This document shows positions 42,175-50,579 of a stretch of DNA of 64,000 nt, piece after piece. Numbering within the stretch: the stretch's first letter is position 1; each line of letters begins with the position of its first letter. The DNA is from Ignavibacteria bacterium (lineage in GTDB: Bacteria > Bacteroidota > Ignavibacteria > Kapaibacteriales > Kapaibacteriaceae), in assembly GCA_016707005.1 (NCBI GenBank), contig JADJIQ010000005.1, positions 558,001-622,000 on the forward strand. The letters run 5' to 3'. A program made the translations under genes and the position numbers. The notes beneath the pieces are model-generated. The model was not told the DNA's origin. It ran no database searches and saw only the letters and a list, made by a program, of their open reading frames with translations.

Positions 42175-45100
42175 CTAGCTGCAACCCGTGGTGGTTCCAC
42201 AGTTTAGGCACATCGTGCACGCACCGTTCCGAACCACTTGGGTGGACTGACATTTTGAGCAGGATTCGCCGGTATAGCCCATCTTCTTCGGGTCAAACTT
42301 GGTGGCATCGAACTTCTTGGGCTCCGTACCATCCGCCTGTGACTGAGAATCCCCATTTCCACTCACAGCTTCCATCACATCGTCGAAGGTGGCAGGGGGC
42401 TCACTGGACGTAGGGTCATCCGACGTTCCGCGTACATCAGACGGTGCGTCTGATGATGGCTGACCTCCCGGTGTGCCTTGGTCACCCTTTGGCAGGGTTG
42501 GCTGGTCCACAGCGTTCACATGCACAAAATCCGTCCGCTTCAGGTAATCGTATCCGAGTGTTCGGAAGATGTAATCCACGATTGACGTGGCATTCTTGAT
42601 GGCTTCGTGTCCATCAACAAACCCGGCTGGCTCAAATCTCGTGAAGGTGAAGGTGTCCACGAGCTCATCCAGAGGAACGCCATACTGCAACGCCTTGGAG
42701 GCAAGAACAGCGAAACAATTGAGGAGCCCCTTGAACGATGCGCCTTCTTTGTACATGTCGATGAAGATCTCTCCAAGCTGGCCGTCATCGAATTCGCCGG
42801 TACGGAGGTAGACCTTGTGGCCGCCAACAGTTGCTTCGCGGACGTAGCCGTGCCGGCGCTTTGGAAGACGACGGCGTTCAGCGATCTGGTAAACGCGCTC
42901 AACGATGACCTTTTGAAGGGCCTTGTTGTCAACGGTCTCGTCCCAATCGTCCTTGTCACCCAACAGAACCAACTCGTCAAAGTGGTCGTTGCTGGCGTTA
43001 AGGGGCTGAGACAACTTTGAACCATCACGGTAAAGGGCAATGGCCTTTAACATGAGGCGCCAAGAAGCAAGGTGTACGTCGCCCACATTGTCTACCGAGG
43101 CTTCGGCAGGCATGTTGATGGTCTTGGAAATAGCGCCGCTGATAAACGGCTGCGCTGCGGCCATCATGCGAACGTGTGCCATGTAATCGATGTAGCGCTC
43201 GCCGCGCCGACCGCACTTGTTAGCACAGTCGAAGATCGGGAGGTGCTCGTCCTTGATGTGAGGAGCCCCTTCGATCATCATCGTTCCACAGACATAATCA
43301 TTGGCTTCTTCAACTTGCTTGGAGGTAAAGCCAAGGCCGGTGAGAAGATCGAAGCCCGGATCGTCGAGCTGGGTATCTGTGAAGCCAAGTGCATGGCACA
43401 GTTCATCACCAAGTGTGTAGCGATTGAACGTGAACCGAATGTCGAAGGTGTCCTTCAGCTGCTTACCCACGGCTTCGAGGGCAGCATCTGTGAAGTTGAG
43501 GGCCTTGAGAGACTGACGGTTGATGTGCGGGCATCCTGCGATGGAGCCGTGACCCGTGCAGTACTTCTCGATCTCATCGATCTGCAGGTCGCTATAGCCC
43601 AGCTTTGTGAGGGCCTTGTGCACGGATTGGTTCACGATCTTGAAGTATCCGCCCCCAGAGAGCTTCTTGTACTTCACGATGGCGAAGTCCGGCTCGATAC
43701 CTGTTGTATCGCAGTCCATCACAAGTCCGATCGTACCGGTTGGTGCGATCACTGTTGACTGAGCATTACGATAACCGAACTCTTCCCCAAGAGACAGTGC
43801 TCGATCCCATGCCTGGCGAGCTGCGGTAAGGAGCTCATCCTGACAATAGTTTGGATCGATGCCTTGCGGCTTGATCGTAAGACCTTCGTATTCCGCTTCC
43901 AATGCGTTGTATGCTGCACGCCTGTGATTTCGGATGACGCGGAGCATCGCGTCGCGGTTGTTCTTGAATTTCGGGAACGGCTTCACGTCACGCGCCATTT
44001 CGGCACTCGTGGCATAAGATTCACCGGTCATGATGGACGTAAGAGCACCGCAGAAGGCAAGTGCCTTAGGTGAGTCATACGGAATGCCCATCATCATGAG
44101 GACTGTTCCAAGGTTGGCGTAGCCAAGACCGAGCGTACGGAAGTCAAAGCTCTTTTGTGCCACTTCCTTGGATGGGAATTGGGCCATAAGAACGGACACT
44201 TCGAGCACGATGGTCCAGAGGCGGACGGCGTGACGATAGTCATCTACCTTCATCGTTTGCGTTTCTTCATCATAGAAGTGCGCAAGGTTCATCGATGCAA
44301 GGTTGCACGCTGTATCGTCGAGGAACATGTACTCAGAGCAAGGATTCGATCCGTTGATCCGGCCATCATTCGGGCACGTGTGCCATTCGTTGATGGTAGT
44401 GTCGAATTGAAGTCCCGGATCTGCACTCTTCCAAGAGCTGAGATTGATCTTCTCCCACAACATGCGAGCGCTCACCGTGGTGCGCTTTTCGCTGTTGGTC
44501 CGCCATACAAGATCCCATGATCCATCTGTCATCACGGCTTCCATGAACTCATTCGTTACACGAACGGAGTTGTTGGAGTTCTGGCCGGAAACAGTCTGGT
44601 ATGCTTCACCCTCGTAGTGTGTGTCATACGAGGAGAAGTCCAACGTTGTGATACCCTGCTTCACCAAGGCAAGCGTACGCTTGATGATGTTGTACGGTAC
44701 ACCACGATTAAGGGCGCGCTGGATCAAGATTCGCAAACGCTCATTCGTTGCTTCATCAGCACCGCTTTCCACGGCTGTTTCAACGATGGCTTCGAGGAAG
44801 GTTGATGCGATCTTTGAACCGGCCACAAGTGCAGCCACCTTCTCTTCTTCCTTCGCCTTCCACTCAATGAACTTCTCGATATCCGGGTGATCAACGTTCA
44901 CGATCACCATCTTCGCAGCTCGGCGGGTTGTTCCACCACTCTTGATGGCGCCGGCTGCACGGTCGAAGATCTTGAGGAACGACATCAGTCCGCTCGAAAC
45001 GCCCCCTCCCGACAAACGTTCTTGTTCGCCGCGGAGATTGGAGAAGTTTGAGCCTGTACCCGAGCCATACTTAAAGATGCGGGCTTCGCGCGTGGCAAGA

Positions 45101-45699
45101 TCGAAGATCCCGCCTTCGTTCACGAGGTCATCTTCTACCGACTGAATGAAGCAGGCATGGGGCTGTGGGTGGGTGTAGGCATCGCTCGAACGCGTGAGCT
45201 TCTTGGTGTCAGGGTCTACGAAATAGTGCCCCTGCGCGCTGCCAGTGATCCCGTACGCATAACTCAGGCCCGTGTTGAACCACTGCGGCGAATTCGGTGC
45301 CGCCATCTGCTTGAGCAGCATGTAGGAGATCTCGTCGTAGAATGCCTGTGCGTCTTCGGGCGTGTCGAAGTATCCATACTTCTCACCCCACCAACGCCAA
45401 CATCCTGCCATACGGTGTACGACCTGACGCACGGAGGTTTCCGGGCCGGTCAGTGGCTTTCCAGATTCATCAAGTTTCGGTTGACCGTTTGCTTCGAGCT
45501 GTGGTACTCCCGCCTTGCGGAAATACTTCTGCACAAGAATGTCGGTTGCTACCTGAGACCACGCCTCAGGTACCTCAACCTTGTCCATCCGAAAGATCTC
45601 TTTACCACTCTGATTGCGAAGGACTGAGTCCCTCTCCAAGTACCGGAACATATCGTACGGGCTTGTCCCCGACGTCGTAAACCGGCGCGAAATATTCAT
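42175..45699 (-). CDS. nrdJ: adenosylcobalamin-dependent (class II) ribonucleoside-diphosphate reductase
   Basis: NrdJ makes deoxyribonucleotides with a B12 cofactor and needs no oxygen. At 1174 residues it is of the long class II type. The active-site region shows APNSPQWFNTG, HACFIQSVEDD (substrate cysteine), GSGTGSNFSNLRG and NPCSEYMFLDDTACNLASMNL. PTGTIGLVMDCDTTGIEPDF supplies the second half, and the C-terminus is a four-cysteine zinc ribbon (CSKCQSTQVV...CTMCLNCG) with a final redox Cys pair. The start is ATG 45699 behind a clear GGAGGG ribosome-binding site. No other RNR class is in the window. Confidence 0.95.
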   Translation of the reverse strand: MNISRRFTTSGTSPYDMFRYLERDSVLRNQSGKEIFRMDKVEVPEAWSQVATDILVQKYFRKAGVPQLEANGQPKLDESGKPLTGPETSVRQVVHRMAGCWRWWGEKYGYFDTPEDAQAFYDEISYMLLKQMAAPNSPQWFNTGLSYAYGITGSAQGHYFVDPDTKKLTRSSDAYTHPQPHACFIQSVEDDLVNEGGIFDLATREARIFKYGSGTGSNFSNLRGEQERLSGGGVSSGLMSFLKIFDRAAGAIKSGGTTRRAAKMVIVNVDHPDIEKFIEWKAKEEEKVAALVAGSKIASTFLEAIVETAVESGADEATNERLRILIQRALNRGVPYNIIKRTLALVKQGITTLDFSSYDTHYEGEAYQTVSGQNSNNSVRVTNEFMEAVMTDGSWDLVWRTNSEKRTTVSARMLWEKINLSSWKSADPGLQFDTTINEWHTCPNDGRINGSNPCSEYMFLDDTACNLASMNLAHFYDEETQTMKVDDYRHAVRLWTIVLEVSVLMAQFPSKEVAQKSFDFRTLGLGYANLGTVLMMMGIPYDSPKALAFCGALTSIMTGESYATSAEMARDVKPFPKFKNNRDAMLRVIRNHRRAAYNALEAEYEGLTIKPQGIDPNYCQDELLTAARQAWDRALSLGEEFGYRNAQSTVIAPTGTIGLVMDCDTTGIEPDFAIVKYKKLSGGGYFKIVNQSVHKALTKLGYSDLQIDEIEKYCTGHGSIAGCPHINRQSLKALNFTDAALEAVGKQLKDTFDIRFTFNRYTLGDELCHALGFTDTQLDDPGFDLLTGLGFTSKQVEEANDYVCGTMMIEGAPHIKDEHLPIFDCANKCGRRGERYIDYMAHVRMMAAAQPFISGAISKTINMPAEASVDNVGDVHLASWRLMLKAIALYRDGSKLSQPLNASNDHFDELVLLGDKDDWDETVDNKALQKVIVERVYQIAERRRLPKRRHGYVREATVGGHKVYLRTGEFDDGQLGEIFIDMYKEGASFKGLLNCFAVLASKALQYGVPLDELVDTFTFTRFEPAGFVDGHEAIKNATSIVDYIFRTLGYDYLKRTDFVHVNAVDQPTLPKGDQGTPGGQPSSDAPSDVRGTSDDPTSSEPPATFDDVMEAVSGNGDSQSQADGTEPKKFDATKFDPKKMGYTGESCSKCQSTQVVRNGACTMCLNCGTTTGCS

Positions 45700-46090
45700 G
45701 CAGTCCCTCCAAATGAGCAATTGTGTTCTACCCCCCTCGGGCAAAAACACCTAACGATCGCTCAGCCTGGCACCGATTCAAGAAGACGCTACCGCAGCGG
45801 TGCGGGTAGTATCCGTCCGTTGAAGGTCGTTTCGGGTGATGGGTTGTGGGATCGAAAAGGTTGGACGTTGTCTCTACGACGCGAGTCGTAAGCAAAGGTG
45901 CTTTACGGTTGTTCTTCCTCTTCGTGCTGCAACGTTTTGGAGACAACGGGGGGCAAAATAGTGTTAGTCCGGTACGTCGTCAACGTACATCAGTCCGTGT
46001 GGAAAACTATAGGTCGGATTGGGTGAAACACAACGAATTCTCAACAGGTCATATAAGGCTCCACGGCCTAAAAAAACCTAGGTTGCGCCC
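45700..46090. promoter_or_regulatory. 390-bp divergent region between nrdJ and the PAP2 gene
   Basis: No gene seen. On the minus strand a TATTTTG-type block (about 45952-45958) could give nrdJ a leader of some 250 nt. Inverted repeats stand at 45875-45890 (TACGAC-GCGA-GTCGTA), 45972-45988 (GTACGT-CGTCA-ACGTAC) and around 45790-45810. A DnaA-box-like nonamer TGTGGAAAA lies at 45998-46006. I looked for a cobalamin riboswitch and for NrdR boxes and saw neither clearly. Confidence 0.45.
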
Positions 46091-46648
46091 ATGATCGATG
46101 CGCTCTATTCAGTGGATGTGTGGTTGTTCTACGCTGTCAACCACGGGCTTTCGAACCCGGTGTTCGATCTCCTCATGCCCCTTGTCACAACTACAAAGTG
46201 GTGGTATCCGCTCTATGCTGTGGGAATAGGCTATCTGCTTCTACGCGGATGGCAGCAACGTAGCAGTTCGGAGGGTAAAAACCTCATCTGGTGTGCAGCT
46301 CTTTTGCTTCTTGCCGTGGCCGTGTTGGATCAGGCAAGTCATCGACTTCTCAAGGAAGTCATCAGTAGACCAAGACCGTACCTCGTTCTAGGCGATGTGT
46401 ATCAACTTGTTGGTTCGGGAGGGGGCTCCTTCCCCAGTAATCACGCGATGAATAATTCTGCGGCAGCTGTGATCCTCTCTGGGTTCTTTCCAAATAAGCG
46501 ATGGATCTTCTGGACGATTGCGGCGACTATAACATTCTCTCGTGTCTACTGTGGTGTTCACTACCCTAGCGATGTACTGGGAGGTGCCATCATCGGTGCG
46601 GGAGCCGGATTCCTGTTCCTTGTTTCAGCACGGCGTCTGATGCGGTGA
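46091..46648 (+). CDS. PAP2-family membrane phosphatase
   Basis: A 185-residue membrane protein of the phosphatidic acid phosphatase type 2 family, probably an undecaprenyl pyrophosphate phosphatase or lipid phosphatase. The three catalytic motifs are present as KEVISRPRPY, PSNHA and SRVYCGVHYPSDVLGG; the second carries Asn in place of the usual Gly of PSGH. About five membrane segments fit. The start is ATG 46091, 20 bp after a TATAAGG-containing stretch. The 3' end overlaps hpnE by 59 bp on the opposite strand. Confidence 0.88.
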   Translation: MIDALYSVDVWLFYAVNHGLSNPVFDLLMPLVTTTKWWYPLYAVGIGYLLLRGWQQRSSSEGKNLIWCAALLLLAVAVLDQASHRLLKEVISRPRPYLVLGDVYQLVGSGGGSFPSNHAMNNSAAAVILSGFFPNKRWIFWTIAATITFSRVYCGVHYPSDVLGGAIIGAGAGFLFLVSARRLMR

Positions 46649-47912
46649 ATCCGCTCCGGACAGCCCCCTCTAACGTAGCCGGAAGTCCGGTCCGGGTCCA
46701 GTCCCCAGCCAAGAACAGATTTCTGGCAGAAGGCGTACCGCACTCTACCCGTTTCTCATCGTCCAACGGAGTGAAGAGCGGTGTAGCCCACTTCTCCTTG
46801 ATCACCACGCCGTTTATGAGAAGTATCGACGACAATTCTGGGAACAACAACCGCAACTCCTTATCGCATAAGGAGATGATGTCTTCCGAGGGTTCAGCAA
46901 CGATCCCATGTCCGGCGCTTACCGTGAGTGCAACCAGCCCATTTCGTGTCCGACGTTTATCAAAGACCCACTGAACCGTGGCCCCAAGAGCAGCAGCAAA
47001 ATCATACGGCATCCACGGTTTGTCATACCACAGATATACGCTGATGATCGGACTCATTTCGGGAGGGGGCGGAAGATCATCGGGAAGTTCAGAGGTCGCA
47101 AGGAGTCTACTCAACGCCCGCTGGGGGACTGCGCTGATCACGGCGTCAACGGACAGCGACGTGCCGTTGGAGAGCTCGGCAGAGCGGATCTCGCCGTCAG
47201 AGACGACAAGTCTGTCTACCGACGTGCTTGTCATGATCCTGCCGTTGTTCTCCTGCATCCACCGTGGGAATGGCTCAAGCAAAGCACTCAGGCCGGCGGT
47301 CGGGATGAGTAACTGCGCGTCCGTGGTAGACCCCAAGAACGCAAGCCGCATCACTTCAACCAGCAAGGACGCAGAGGCCTTCTCGAGTGGGGCGTTCAGG
47401 GTAGCAAGAACGATGGGTTCCCAGAACCGACGGATGATGTCGTCCGGCTGACTCTGCTGAGCGAGAAACTCGGCACAACTCATCCCCTTCCCGGTAACGC
47501 TCCCGAGTGAGATCCGGAGGGCCAGGCGGAGTCCGGCCAACCGCGAACGAAGCCCGATCCCTCGAAGCATCAACATTCCCACTGCGATCCCGGCCTTTCC
47601 CGGCAATCTAGATGCATCGAGAACATCGTGGATACCAGACGGGTCTACGAATGCCACGGTAAGTGCTTTCTGACGCTCCAGGATATGCTCAGTGCCCAGT
47701 TCTCGCACTACGCGCAAGAGATCGTGATAACATCCCATCATCACGTGCTGACCATTGTCGATCTCGTCCCCGCTCTGCCTGTCAACAAACGACCTAGCCC
47801 GGCCTCCAAGGTATGGACGCTCTTCCACCAAGACAACCTCACAACCGCGCATGGCAAGCCCCATCGCCGCCGCGATGCCAGACCAGCCGCCGCCAATCAC
47901 AAGCACAAGCAC
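46590..47912 (-). CDS. hpnE: hydroxysqualene dehydroxylase-like FAD amine oxidase
   Basis: A roughly 440-residue flavoprotein of the squalene-associated desaturase (HpnE) branch. It contains the FAD loop LVIGGGWSGIAAAMGL, the second dinucleotide stretch ERPYLGGRARSF, DNGQHVMMGCY with its HpnE-type histidine, and the C-terminal NLFLAGDWTRTGLPATLEGAVRSG. In other bacteria HpnC, HpnD and HpnE make squalene for hopanoids; C and D are not here. The start is unclear because the tandem array runs into it: GTG 47912 and GTG 47906 are the likeliest. An upstream extension would translate the array. Confidence 0.82.
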   Translation of the reverse strand: MLVLVIGGGWSGIAAAMGLAMRGCEVVLVEERPYLGGRARSFVDRQSGDEIDNGQHVMMGCYHDLLRVVRELGTEHILERQKALTVAFVDPSGIHDVLDASRLPGKAGIAVGMLMLRGIGLRSRLAGLRLALRISLGSVTGKGMSCAEFLAQQSQPDDIIRRFWEPIVLATLNAPLEKASASLLVEVMRLAFLGSTTDAQLLIPTAGLSALLEPFPRWMQENNGRIMTSTSVDRLVVSDGEIRSAELSNGTSLSVDAVISAVPQRALSRLLATSELPDDLPPPPEMSPIISVYLWYDKPWMPYDFAAALGATVQWVFDKRRTRNGLVALTVSAGHGIVAEPSEDIISLCDKELRLLFPELSSILLINGVVIKEKWATPLFTPLDDEKRVECGTPSARNLFLAGDWTRTGLPATLEGAVRSGFTASDAVLKQGTGIRLPHR

Positions 47913-47913
47913 A

Positions 47914-48060
47914 AATGACCAATGACTAATGACCAATGACCAATGACAAGTTACTCTGTGTTAGCTCAACAACTCCCAGACTACATCCGTACATATCTTG
48001 TTATCAGTCATCTGTCATTAGTCATCCGTCATTAGTCATTAGTCATTAGTCATTAGTTTT
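47914..48060. repeat. inverted pair of TGACTAA/TGACCAA heptamer arrays
   Basis: The left arm (47914-47947) reads as AATGACC/AATGACT units, the right arm (about 48005-48057) as GTCATTA units, the reverse complement. The arms flank a 57-bp core (containing TATCTTG at about 47992) between the divergent hpnE and csaA genes. The same word family ends prfB at 10914-10937. Here, unusually, it stands at gene starts rather than ends. Confidence 0.85.
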
Positions 48061-48063
48061 CTC

Positions 48064-48393
48064 ATGATTACTTGGTCAGATTTCGAGCTCCTCGACATCC
48101 GCGTTGGTACCATCGTCCGAGCGGAGGAGTTCCCTGAGGCAAAAAAGCCGGCATTTAAGCTCTGGGTGGATCTTGGAGGGGGCGAAATTCGCCATTCCAG
48201 CGCCCAGATCACAGACCTCTACACCCCGGAAGTCCTTGTCGGCAAACAAGTTGTGTGCGTCTGCGGCTTCCCGCCAAAACAGATCGGACCCTGGCTCTCC
48301 GAGGTCCTTGTTACCGGATTCCATCAAGAAGACGGCTCCGTAGCCCTGTGTACCCCGGACATGCCTGTCCCCAACGGCACCCCCCTACGGTAG
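48064..48393 (+). CDS. csaA: CsaA-type tRNA-binding/chaperone protein
   Basis: A 109-residue OB-fold protein of the CsaA family, equivalent to the tRNA-binding domain at the end of methionyl-tRNA synthetase; in other bacteria it acts as an export chaperone. FELLDIRVGTIVRAEEFPEAKKPAFKLWVDLG is the diagnostic first half. LVGKQVVCVCGFPPKQIG and the VALCTPDMPVPNGT end complete it. It looks full length. TAGTTTTC stands two bases before the ATG, close to the leaderless arrangement seen elsewhere, but that is a weak match and sits at the edge of an array. Confidence 0.93.
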   Translation: MITWSDFELLDIRVGTIVRAEEFPEAKKPAFKLWVDLGGGEIRHSSAQITDLYTPEVLVGKQVVCVCGFPPKQIGPWLSEVLVTGFHQEDGSVALCTPDMPVPNGTPLR

Positions 48394-48422
48394 CGCACAC
48401 GCTTCGCTGGTGGTGGTCATCG

Positions 48423-48442
48423 GGTCACGGCATGCCGTGACC
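48423..48442. terminator. 20-bp perfect palindrome after csaA
   Basis: GGTCACGGCA followed directly by TGCCGTGACC, a perfect 10+10 bp palindrome. It probably folds as a terminator hairpin for csaA, though no T-run follows. Confidence 0.55.
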
Positions 48443-48448
48443 TTACCG

Positions 48449-48530
48449 TCGCTGTTCGCTATTCACTATTCACTATTCGCTATTCGCTATTCACTATTCG
48501 CTATTCACTATTCACTATTCGCTATTCACT
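48449..48530. repeat. TTCGCTA/TTCACTA heptamer array upstream of tRNA-Leu
   Basis: About eleven 7-bp units of TTCGCTA or TTCACTA, the reverse complement of the CGAATAG word at 34.73 kb. It stands directly before the tRNA promoter, which it abuts. Confidence 0.85.
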
Positions 48531-48532
48531 GT

Positions 48533-48540
48533 TATCTTTG
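48533..48540 (+). promoter_or_regulatory. tRNA-Leu promoter -7 element
   Basis: TATCTTTG, the exact TAnnTTTG form, 7 nt before the mature 5' end of the tRNA. The same octamer serves prfB and the GNAT gene. Confidence 0.7.
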
Positions 48541-48547
48541 CCGTTCT

Positions 48548-48628
48548 GCGGAAGTGGCGAAATGGCAGACGCACCAGACTTAGGATCTGGCGGGGCAACC
48601 TGTGAGAGTTCGAGTCTCTCCTTCCGCA
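48548..48628 (+). tRNA. tRNA-Leu (anticodon UAG)
   Basis: An 81-nt tRNA with acceptor stem GCGGAAG/CTTCCGC plus discriminator A, anticodon stem-loop CCAGA-CTTAGGA-TCTGG (UAG), a long variable arm as expected of leucine tRNAs (CGGGGCAACCTGT), and T-arm GAGAG-TTCGAGT-CTCTC. CCA is not encoded. It decodes CUN-type leucine codons. Confidence 0.95.
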
Positions 48629-48661
48629 CTATTATCAATGTTGGCTACAAGGAGCCGGATC

Positions 48662-49927
48662 TTGGAACGTACCCTCATCGAGGTGGAAGCTTGTACGCGT
48701 GAAGTTCGTATCGAACTCACCGAGAGTGAGCTCAAGCCGCACTACGAACGCGCCTACGAGCAAGCACAAGCAGGCATCACCCTCCCCGGATTCCGCAAGG
48801 GCAAGGTTCCAATCCCGATCATCAAGCAACGCTTTGCTCGCGACATCGAGAACGACGCTCTAGATACCATCGCCGACGCCGAGTTCCGGAAGTTCGCAAC
48901 AGAAGAAAAACTTCGCGTTGTTGGCAATCCTGCACTGACGGATATTCAGAAGTCGCCATCTGGAGTGACATTCACGATCAAGTTCGACATCATGCCCGAC
49001 TTCGAACTAGGCTCGTATCGCGGACTCGTTGCCGACAGACATATCAAGCTCGTGACCGAAGCGGACGTTCAAGCTGAAGTGGATCGCATTTGCCTCCGCG
49101 CTGCTACGTTCGAACCTGCAGAGCAGATCACGGGAACGATGTTCGTTGCAACGATCTCCCTCCACGAGCTCGACCGCGAATCATCCATGCCGATCATCGG
49201 GGCAGAGCCGCGTGAAGAGCGCGTATTTCTCGAAGATGAGAATGTGGATATGCACCTTCGCTCTTCCCTGGCAAATACCAAGGTTGGCGACACATTCTCG
49301 TATGTCTCCGAAACGCAGGACGAGAACCAACAGCCAAGCAATAGTCGCGTTACGGTAACAGACATCCAACAGGTCATTCCCGCTGAATTCACGAATGAAT
49401 TCGTTGAGATGGTCACGGGTGGCCGTTTCAAGACAACCGAAGAACTTCGCGCCGATATCGAACGCCAACTCAGTGAGTACTTCGATCAAGCATCACGCGA
49501 GAGCCTCGAGAATCAGATCGTGGACCAACTTGTGAAGTCGCACGAGTTCGAAGTCCCTGAGCCCCTTGTCCATGCCGTGATCCACCAGCTCTTTGACGAT
49601 TTCAAGAAGCGTAATGAAGGGGCTCCCGGTATCGAGAACGTTACAGCACATGATGTAGAACCACAGTTCCGTCCGTCAGCTGAGCGCATCGTTCGTTGGG
49701 AACTCATTCGCGATAAGATCATCGATGCAGAGAAGCTCGTTGTAACAGATGAGGATGTGGCCGTTGCAGCCGGACGTTTCGGACTTCCGGAAGACCAGCT
49801 TCGCATGATCATGCGTCAGAATCATACTGTCGAAGATCAACTCCTCGCTGAAAAGGCAGTTCGTACGCTGATAGACTATGCCATTATCAACGACGTCAAC
49901 GTCGACTCCGAACAACCTGTCATCTAG
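48662..49927 (+). CDS. tig: trigger factor
   Basis: The ribosome-bound chaperone and peptidyl-prolyl isomerase that receives nascent chains at the exit tunnel. At 421 residues it is of normal size. The ribosome-binding loop reads ITLPGFRKGKVP (near residue 40). A PPIase-type middle and the helical C-terminal chaperone arms follow. The start chosen is TTG 48662: AAGGAG stands 7 nt before it, and the product begins close to the family's start. ATG 48638, the alternative, lacks a comparable RBS, and frames further upstream enter the tRNA. It begins the tig-clpP-clpX unit. Confidence 0.93.
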   Translation: MERTLIEVEACTREVRIELTESELKPHYERAYEQAQAGITLPGFRKGKVPIPIIKQRFARDIENDALDTIADAEFRKFATEEKLRVVGNPALTDIQKSPSGVTFTIKFDIMPDFELGSYRGLVADRHIKLVTEADVQAEVDRICLRAATFEPAEQITGTMFVATISLHELDRESSMPIIGAEPREERVFLEDENVDMHLRSSLANTKVGDTFSYVSETQDENQQPSNSRVTVTDIQQVIPAEFTNEFVEMVTGGRFKTTEELRADIERQLSEYFDQASRESLENQIVDQLVKSHEFEVPEPLVHAVIHQLFDDFKKRNEGAPGIENVTAHDVEPQFRPSAERIVRWELIRDKIIDAEKLVVTDEDVAVAAGRFGLPEDQLRMIMRQNHTVEDQLLAEKAVRTLIDYAIINDVNVDSEQPVI

Positions 49928-49943
49928 CGGAGTATAGTAGCCC

Positions 49944-50534
49944 ATGCAGAACCAACTTGTGCCGATGGTCGTTGAACAAACGAGCCGTGGCGAACGTGCA
50001 TATGACATCTACTCGCGCCTTCTCAAGGAGCGGATCATCTTCATCGGCACGCCGATCGATGACTACGTAGCAAGTCTTACCATCGCACAGCTTCTGTTCC
50101 TTCAGAGCGAGGATCCGAATAAGGACATCTCGATCTACATCAACTCCCCGGGTGGCAGTGTTTCCGCAGGTCTTGCCATCTACGATACAATGCAATTCGT
50201 GAAGCCGGATGTATCTACCATCTGTGTAGGCATGGCCGCATCAATGGCTCAGGTTCTTCTTTGCGCCGGTGCCAAGGGCAAACGATTTGCCCTACCGAAT
50301 TCGCGGATCATGATGCACCAGCCTCTGGGCGGTACACAGGGACAGGCAACGGATATCGAGATCTACACGAAAGAGATGCTTCGTATTCGAGACACGCTGT
50401 ATGGTATCATCCAGAATCATACAGGCAAGGACTACGAAACGATCAAGAAGGATGCCGATCGCGATAACTACATGTCGCCTCAGGAAGCCCTTGATTATGG
50501 TCTGATCGATAAGATCATGGAACGTACCGCCTGA
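49944..50534 (+). CDS. clpP: ATP-dependent Clp protease proteolytic subunit
   Basis: ClpP is the serine peptidase that forms the degradation chamber fed by ClpX or ClpA. The 196-residue protein has the catalytic Ser100 in GMAASMAQ, His125 in MMHQPLGG, and Asp174 in ADRDNYMS. The N-terminal propeptide is short. It lies 16 bp behind tig and 45 bp before clpX, the classic order. Confidence 0.97.
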   Translation: MQNQLVPMVVEQTSRGERAYDIYSRLLKERIIFIGTPIDDYVASLTIAQLLFLQSEDPNKDISIYINSPGGSVSAGLAIYDTMQFVKPDVSTICVGMAASMAQVLLCAGAKGKRFALPNSRIMMHQPLGGTQGQATDIEIYTKEMLRIRDTLYGIIQNHTGKDYETIKKDADRDNYMSPQEALDYGLIDKIMERTA

Positions 50535-50579
50535 TCCCCAGTTGGGATTTCAGCGTTATGGTATGATATTGCAGGGAAC

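Noticed and set aside
45700..46090. Cobalamin riboswitch upstream of the B12-dependent reductase
   Set aside because: A GGTGCCAGGC stretch on the minus strand looked promising, but the B12-box and the conserved core could not be aligned.
48602..48661. Trigger factor start inside the tRNA
   Set aside because: An in-frame GTG-type start overlaps the T-arm of tRNA-Leu; TTG 48662 has the ribosome-binding site.
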